This document shows, one piece after another, positions 58,251-64,000 of a DNA stretch of 64,000 nt. The notes under the pieces are model-generated. The model was not told the DNA's origin, did no database searches, and worked only from the letters and a program-made list of their open reading frames with translations. The translations under genes and the position numbers were made by a program. The first letter of the stretch is position 1; each line of letters opens with the position of its first letter. Source of the stretch: Magnaporthiopsis rhizophila (taxonomy: Eukaryota; Ascomycota; Sordariomycetes; Magnaporthales; Magnaporthaceae); contig PYSS01000003.1 of assembly GCA_003049465.1 (NCBI GenBank), forward strand, positions 496,001-560,000. The letters are read 5' to 3'.

Positions 58251-59275
58251 TCAGGCAGCCGCCGGCTTGTCGCTCGCCGCATCCTTAGACTCATCCTCAT
58301 CCGCCTTCTCGAGCTGGGGCATATCCTCATCGCTCTCCTCCTCCTCCTCCGCTTCGTCGCCTTCCGGCATATCCATATCCATGCCGCCGCCGCCGAGCTT
58401 GGAGAAATCAATGCCGCCAAAGTCGTTGCCTATCACAAGGAGTGTTTGTCAGTTTGGGTTGCTCTCCAATTCTAGGAGATGCTCAACGGTCTTCTCGTCT
58501 GGGTCGTCACATACCACCCATGCCTGGCATGCCTCCTGTAAATAGGTAACCAGAAATAGTCAGTCTGTGCTTCTTGGGCAGATTGCCTGCCAAATTTTAG
58601 AAATCCAAGGGCCAGAAGGCGACATACCCATACCGCCAAAGTTGGAGAAGTCCTCCTCAGTGGCTTCATTCTGTTCGTCCTCGTCGACCCACTTGTCGAA
58701 GTCGGTCTTGAGGAAATGCACCTTCTTGGAGTCTTTGAGCAGACGCGGCCAGTACTCGTCATTGAGCTCCTTCTTGCGCAGCTTGATCTCGACGTTCTTG
58801 GGGGTGTGGTGTGTCTTGCTCTCATCGACGTCGATCTCGGCGTAGAACTCAAGCTCGAGGTGGTACGTCTTCTTGAGTGTATCCGAGTGGCCCGTAAAAG
58901 TCAGGCCCTGGGGCTTGAGCTCGAGCTTCAGGTTTGCGGGAGGAACATCAGGGACCGATATAGTCAGGTAGACGAAGTTCTTGGTCGGGTCGGCCTTCGA
59001 GGAGCGCTGGGCCCAGAGGACTGTTTTCCATCAGAATCCGCTTGCTTGCTCCATATGTTCGCGTCCAATTTCGACGGCGCACCCGCGCCAGAATCCCGCT
59101 AAACAGATGCGCAGCTACCTCCACGAACTGCCTTGCGCCGACTTGGCATATCATCGAGAATCTCGCAGCGAGGGCGCGGTGAGGCGCCTTTGCGAATCAT
59201 CTCGGAGGGCGGCTCTGGAGAGGCGGGGAAGGAGCGGCCGAGCTTACCCTCAGGAGTCAGAACATCGTTCGACAT
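58251..59275 (-). CDS. SBA1: Hsp90 co-chaperone p23 (Sba1/Wos2)
   Basis: Binds ATP-bound Hsp90 and slows its cycle, stabilising client complexes. 206 aa, complement(58251-58429, 58515-58535, 58628-59020, 59248-59275). Exon 1 is only 28 nt (MSNDVLTPE); its splice to VLWAQRSSK restores the family N-terminus. Seen: the CS fold (KNFVYLTISVPDVPPANLKLEL, KKTYHLELEFYAEID, WPRLLKD), then a Gly/Met-rich stretch with NFGGMG and DFGGIDF, and an acidic tail ending DKPAAA. Exon 3 is a 21-nt microexon encoding GMPGMG; all introns are phase 1, so skipping it would keep frame. A three-unit heat-shock element lies upstream. Clear assignment. Confidence 0.95.
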
Positions 59276-59882
59276 TGTGGCGGGTGTATCTGTAAAAGCG
59301 ACTATGAATATGTCGTTGTCGGTACTGCGCAAGCTTCTGCTGATTCGTTGTTGTTGGTGTTAGCATTGTAGCTGTATTTCCCTTCTCGGTGCGCTCCCCG
59401 CATGGTAGGTAGGGTAGAGCAGTGTCAGGCAAAGCACAGACTCGATGGGGATTTGGGACTTGCATTTGCGCGCCAATGAATTAGGACCAAGCAGGAATTG
59501 CCGAATCTTGAAAGCAATCTGATTTCTGGCAGAGTGAGAGAGACGATAAGCCGGCAGAAGAAAGGACACGGGTAGTAAGGCAAATGAATCTGTACACGCA
59601 GGTCCCGTCGTCAGCTGGTGTGGGTGAGAGAGGGTCGCGATTTATTCGGCGGGCATGAGGCTGCACGCAGCTGGTCGGTGGCGCCTTGCTTGACCACGGA
59701 CCAGCTGTGGATGGAAGCTCTGAGAAGCACAAAGATTTGGGCAGGGCTGAGGGGAGCGGGGTTGCGGGGCGGGTCGTCAACAACGTCAGTCGTCCAGAAC
59801 CACCCAATGATGGATGCTTCCCGCGAGAAGGTACGAAGATACCGAAGAAGCAAGCACACCCGCCATCAGTCAAACCAATCCT

Positions 59883-59895
59883 TTCGGGAAATTTC
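59883..59895. promoter_or_regulatory. Perfect three-unit heat-shock element
   Basis: TTCGGGAAATTTC: TTC, GG, GAA, AT, TTC, three alternating nGAAn/nTTCn units. It is 608 bp from the p23 ATG and 607 bp from the VPS24-like ATG. HSE control of Hsp90 co-chaperones is established; its use by this p23 gene is inferred. Confidence 0.55.
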
Positions 59896-60087
59896 CATGA
59901 GCCACAATAGGAGTTGTATGCTTGGCTGGGCACCTGCCTGTCCGCCGAGGTGCCCACCCGACCGTCTGACCTTATCCATCATCAACATTGCCAGAAGACC
60001 CCGCGTTGTTGCCGAAGCAGATCCATTCTATCTCTGCTGGTTTGCTAGGTGCTTGGCCCACAGAGGAGAAACAAAATCAACAGGTTT

Positions 60088-60095
60088 TATAAAAG
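60088..60095 (+). promoter_or_regulatory. TATA-like element upstream of VPS24-like gene
   Basis: TATAAAAG embedded in self-complementary TTTTATAAAA, 407 bp before the ATG, so a long 5' leader would be required. Confidence 0.35.
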
Positions 60096-60501
60096 GCCTC
60101 CAGCCGTGCCTCATCAGTTCCTGGCGTGACTATTGGCTATGAGGCGAACAGAGCAGGCGGATTTCGTCTGGTAAGCCAGCCGGAGATGTGGGGCGGGACT
60201 CCTCAAGCCGTCCACTGAGCCTTCGCGAGCAAAGCACAGGCCGCGGTAATCTTAGTCAAGACAGGCGGTCGCCGCAAGCTGCGCTGGGGCCAGCCTCAGC
60301 AAACGACGTCAGAAGACTGATTGAACGTCCACCTTCCATCTCTTCTCTCCGACGAAACCACCCGAAAACCCAACCGAAACCGCAACCGACGAGATCAAAA
60401 CCCAGCACTAGGCATCCTCACCGGAGGACGCCGCTCGGCATACAGACTGCCTCCTTTCGATCCTCTATTCCAACCACTTTCAATCCGCCCCGACCGTCGC
60501 T

Positions 60502-61374
60502 ATGGACGCCGTGGCTACATGGCTCGGGTATGCGAAGCCTACCAAGAAGGAACAGGTACGACACCGCCACTGCGAATTCCCGCAGCCTCGACACGTTCGA
60601 ACTTCAACTTTTCCCCACCATTTTAATTATCCTATCGCCCGGATGTCCAAGGATTGTTTCCTCTGCTAAGTTTCTTCTCTGCTGACACATATGTAGCTAT
60701 CGAAATGTAGGCGAATGACAAACGACGAAATCGCCCGAATCAATCGCGAAATCCGCGCGCTGAACAGGCTCAAGGACCCCCTCAAAAAAGATATGCAACG
60801 GGCCGAGATACGCACTCGCAAACCCGCTCGGAGAACCCAGGCGCACAAGGACGTACGGTTCTACAAAGACGAAATAGAACTGTTAGACAAAAAGATCGCG
60901 GACCTCACAACAGTCAAGGAATCGCTCCACAGTATCGTGAGGAATATCGGGTTTGCCGGAGCCGGACTCACCGCCACGAACGCCATACGAACGGCTTCCA
61001 TCGTGGAAAAGGAGGCCAACAAGAAGGGACGCATCGATCTAGCCCTGCTTCAACGGGTGTCGACGGTATATACCGAAGAGCTCATGCGATATGAGATCAT
61101 GGACGAATTAGTCGAGGAGGCAATGGCCGGTGTTACAGAAGATGCCGGTACGGAAGTTGCCGACACGGAAGATGCCGAGGTTATGAAGACCATCGACGAA
61201 ATTTTGAATCCAAAGTCGTCTACCAGCAAGGTGCGGACCCCCGCGCCTGTGGCTCAGGAGCCCGTCGTCGAGGCGCCGCAGGAGAAGCTAGACGAAGAGA
61301 AACAAGATGAGGGAGAGACCGCCGAGGCTCTTATGGAGGACATGAACCACAGGCTGCAGGCTCTGAGATCCTGA
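60502..61374 (+). CDS. ESCRT-III subunit, Snf7 family, VPS24/CHMP3-like
   Basis: Endosomal sorting component that caps Snf7 filaments during multivesicular body formation. 243 aa from exons 60502-60555 and 60697-61374; the 141-bp intron (GTACGA donor, GCTGAC branch site, TGTAG acceptor) links MDAVATWLGYAKPTKKEQ to LSKCRRMTNDEIARINREIR. Seen: basic helix 1, a QAHKDVRFYKDEIELLDKK helix 2 in line with Vps24, then helices LLQRVSTVYTEELMRYEIMDELVEEAM, an acidic linker and the C-terminal MNHRLQALRS, a MIM1-like Vps4-binding tail. The basic-then-acidic charge layout is that of ESCRT-III. Sequence in the first helix hairpin is quite divergent from typical filamentous Vps24, so a paralogue is possible. 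Confidence 0.75.
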
Positions 61375-62106
61375 TTGTCGCGCGTGTTTGGGCTACCCTG
61401 ATTTTCATTTGTCGTTCGCACTTACTGCACTGCATTCACGTTACATGGGAGTAAGTTGCCTACACGCGTGTTGGCGTTCTGTGGAGTTTCAGTGGCTATA
61501 CGAACGCCACCTGCTGGACTCCCTTATCTGGTCATGGTCGCACAAGGTTCCATATTGTGTCGTGGACTTTACCCCTACGGTTTATTTGGTATTTGTTTTG
61601 GCACGGTGCCGCGGTTATGGAAGGCTTTGGATAGCAAGCGAGGAACGCTGGTCGTCGACGACAGGAGTACATGGACACCACCCGTTTTATTCCCGAGCAA
61701 AATGCCAGAATTTGATGGCTCGCAGCAAAGACGTGCGCCAGATACGGCTGAGCTCACGCATTCCTATTTCCGACATCCCTCCTTTGGGTCAAATCACATG
61801 ATCGCCGAGGTCGAGACCGATCTTTCCTTGTCCTAGGACGCCTACCCAGGTAGGTAGACACAAACGGGGTCGTTGGAATGGATATTCACGAGCCATCGGG
61901 ATAAATAGAGGGCGCAGACGCTTTGTGGCGGTATTCTTGGATTAGAGGACTTTTTCTTAACTTTCAGAGCAGGATCGTACCGTATAGTATCAGACTGTAT
62001 ATCTTCACACGACGTTGGTTCCGGATGAAGGGTTGATACACAAGCCGGCCAGATCTGTGTGGGTTTGTGGGCTAGGTGTATTGCGCGGCGATGGGCTGCT
62101 GGAGAT

Positions 62107-62724
62107 ATGAACTCGATTTCAAATCAGTGTTATCCGGGTCCCCTGCTGTGCCACTTGGCATTCCATCATGACTATCTGGTGAGTACACGCCATGTTGATG
62201 CTGAGAATGGCACTAGAATGACACATACACCGCCTCTTGTTGGGCACTACCTAGGATACGGACGAGCGCGACGCCCTACTCAAGACGCCCCATCATCGTC
62301 CGTGGAAAGAAGCGTGATCGAAAGCTTGGTGTGGTCGGAAACGCCCAAGGAGCCGGCCCGGATAAACGATGGTGCAAAACAGTTGGTGAAATATGAGAAG
62401 GACTCAAAAGGGCTAGAGGACCTAGACGTCTCCGATGTGTATGTAGAGGAGGGTAAGAAGTGCTTATTCGTACATGTCAGCGACGAAGTGGAACCCTTTG
62501 GGGTGTTGCGATCGCCTTGCAGGGTTGGACTTAGATATACAACGCCGGCTGGCATCCAACGGCCATGCTCCCGATTCCCGAGGGCCTCCATCAGGCTCGT
62601 CCCTGCTGCAGGATGCTCAGGTGTTGGGATCGATTCGATAGCCTGCAGTGGCTATAAAAAGGCTGGATCAAACAACAAAATCATGTTGACGATGTTGAAA
62701 CGCGCCTCTATTCTCGTCATATGA
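62107..62724 (+). CDS. Doubtful hypothetical frame (205 aa)
   Basis: First ATG of an open frame that starts MNSISNQCYPG and continues to a stop at 62724. A strong GTGAGT donor at 62179 follows HHDYL, so the frame may instead be a first exon read into an intron. The middle portion (SVIESLVWSETPKEPARIND, KYEKDSKGLEDLDVSDVYVE) has a protein-like balance of charged and hydrophobic residues; the end does not. A TATA-like site at 62653 lies within its 3' part. No family recognised; it may be chance. Confidence 0.22.
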   Translation: MNSISNQCYPGPLLCHLAFHHDYLVSTRHVDAENGTRMTHTPPLVGHYLGYGRARRPTQDAPSSSVERSVIESLVWSETPKEPARINDGAKQLVKYEKDSKGLEDLDVSDVYVEEGKKCLFVHVSDEVEPFGVLRSPCRVGLRYTTPAGIQRPCSRFPRASIRLVPAAGCSGVGIDSIACSGYKKAGSNNKIMLTMLKRASILVI

Positions 62725-62874
62725 GGGAGCGAACGTCAGCTGGATAAGACGTATCTTGTGATGAATGGAAGTGTGGGCATACTTGGGGTATCTAAAGTTT
62801 GAGCTATAGTACGTGGCCGTGACAGACGTCGTGATCACCATGTCCGCCCATTCGGTCAATCCTGTGGACGAGCC

Positions 62875-63309
62875 TTGGGCGCACATCAAAAATATGTGGT
62901 TATATACCACGCAGGCGAGAAAGCGAGGGAATCATGGGACATCAATAGAGCACCCACACTCGCCATGGATATTGCACGCATCGAGCACAAGGCGGTCCTG
63001 CTACACATTCGGCGACCCACGATATCACGCGGGCCTGATATCATCGAACAGGGAGTCGAAGCCTGGATATGAAGCAGCGGGTGCGTGCCGGATTGCGTAT
63101 TAGATCGTCTCCCAGAGTACGGATGCCGATTCGAGGACCAGACCGGGGGCAGACGGCCCGCGCACCTTGTGCCTGTGTCTGTTGCAGTGACCAAAAGATG
63201 GACCGAGGTTGTTTTTGAGGCCATCGTCGCGGTTGCGGGCACACGTGAGAGTCCGGAGACCCGAGTGCGTCAGAAGCATCATAATATCTCATTGCTACCT
63301 CGGCCTTGA
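62875..63309 (+). pseudogene. Possible decayed coding segment
   Basis: One frame is open from about 62875 to 63309 except for a TGA at 63070-63072. Both halves have protein-like composition (KYVVIYHAGEKARESWDI, IARIEHKAVLLHIRRP before the stop; LPEYGCRFEDQTGG after it). No GT donor upstream of the TGA allows a clean intron. The opposite strand is also open over part of the region, so the coding strand is not certain and no family is recognised. Confidence 0.25.
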
Positions 63310-64000
63310 CACATCAGTCGCCATACCACCAAGGACTGGGATCCTGGGTTGCTTGGCTGCTGCCCCGTAATGCTGGAACCTGGATGTGCACGAGGTTAGA
63401 TGCTCTAGATGCTGGACAGATCAACGAGCGGCTCTCGCACGCAATGAGAACATGGGGTTAGTTGTACCCATGGATGCCTGTATATCCAAGGCCCACGAGA
63501 GGGAGCTCCACATCACGACAGGAGGGATGACGGAGACGAGAGTTCAGTGTAACGCCCAGGCAAAATCACGCATAGGCTGGCTACCCACTAGCACACGCGC
63601 GGCATCTGAACAGCCAGTCGGTATCGGACGGAATTTCGGGCAAGCCGATTACAGACGAGGCAGCCCGGTTCACGTGACAGACCAGAAGACGAAGACGAGG
63701 CCAAAGGAGAGGAGGAGCCATGACAGAGCCCGGGCAACCAACCGTCGCAATATCAAATCACATTCCATCGGGTGGAAGCGAAACGTCAAGGCACGGATGG
63801 CTGGCTTGCCCGAGCACCTCATCGCTACAGAACGCAATAATAGGATCTCCATATCCTGGTGGGGGGTGGTGGAATCCAGAGCAGACAAGAGAGACGGTCG
63901 GTCATGCCCGTTGACACATGTGGGCGCTCGCTCTGGTCAACAGACGGCCAGCCATCCAGTGCGCTGCCGCTGCAAGTCACCACCTGCGCGATCGTCGTGT

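Larger units (their letters stand above)
59276..60501. promoter_or_regulatory. Divergent promoter of p23 and VPS24-like gene
   Basis: 1.2 kb between divergent starts, with a heat-shock element at 59883-59895 and a TATA-like element at 60088-60095. Short frames in it show no family match. Confidence 0.6.
61375..64000. other. Terminal 2.6 kb with only weak coding signals
   Basis: After VPS24: a TATA-like GATAAATAGAGG near 61900, a possible 205-codon frame at 62107-62724, TATAAAAA at 62653-62660, and broken coding-like sequence at 62875-63309. Nothing recognised from 63310 to the end. Confidence 0.45.

Noticed and set aside
687..61470. ACGCGT hexamers as proof of MBF control
   Set aside because: About a dozen occur across the window, including inside coding sequence, so promoter copies alone prove nothing.
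1..64000. Prokaryotic-type operons, CRISPR arrays, intact transposons
   Set aside because: No direct-repeat/spacer arrays, no transposase or reverse transcriptase motifs and no terminal repeats were seen; gene structure is eukaryotic.

Overview
This window is nuclear DNA of a filamentous ascomycete (Pezizomycotina, most likely a Sordariomycete). The reasons are short GT-AG introns (about 70-230 bp) with CTAAC/CTGAC branch sites, long and often intronless reading frames with strongly GC-rich third positions, and families confined to or typical of filamentous ascomycetes (a HET-domain protein, a Clr5-domain protein, a filamentous-fungus type Cdc11/Nud1 scaffold). There are no operons, CRISPR arrays, rRNA genes or convincing tRNA genes.

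Layout. 0-10 kb: MFS sugar transporter (+), the autophagy membrane protein ATG27 (+), and the inositol-hexakisphosphate kinase KCS1 (-). 10-13 kb: no supportable gene. 13-28.8 kb: a divergent pair made of a disordered conserved protein (-) and the septation/mitotic-exit scaffold CDC11/NUD1 (+), then the ER mannosyltransferase ALG2 (+) and a convergent Clr5-domain protein (-). 28.8-38 kb: a small two-exon gene for an 85-residue protein (+), converging on an LTE1-like RasGEF (-). 38-43 kb: a long region without a firm gene. 43-53 kb: a HUB1-type ubiquitin-like protein with a long Arg/Asp-rich extension (+), converging on a BDC1/BRD8-like bromodomain protein (-), then an OPT peptide transporter (+). 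53.9-61.4 kb: a HET-domain gene (+), the Hsp90 co-chaperone p23 (-), and a divergent VPS24-like ESCRT-III gene (+). The last 2.6 kb holds only weak or decayed coding signals.

How the genes relate. Most are independent housekeeping genes: secretory pathway and sorting (ALG2, VPS24, ATG27), uptake (MFS, OPT), chromatin and splicing (bromodomain protein, HUB1), inositol pyrophosphate signalling (KCS1). Two genes of the mitotic-exit/septation network, the NUD1/CDC11 scaffold and LTE1, lie only 8.5 kb apart. A perfect three-unit heat-shock element lies in the p23/VPS24 divergent promoter, and a telomere-repeat-like box lies just upstream of HUB1.

The least expected items are the small spliced gene at 29994-30335, an in-frame ATG that would release a canonical 77-residue Hub1 from the extended protein, a 21-nt microexon in p23, a stop-free 93-nt first intron in ALG2, and an assembly gap buried in poly-A at 49213-49215. 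All splice models were derived by eye from reading-frame phase, splice signals and family continuity; transcript data would settle them.
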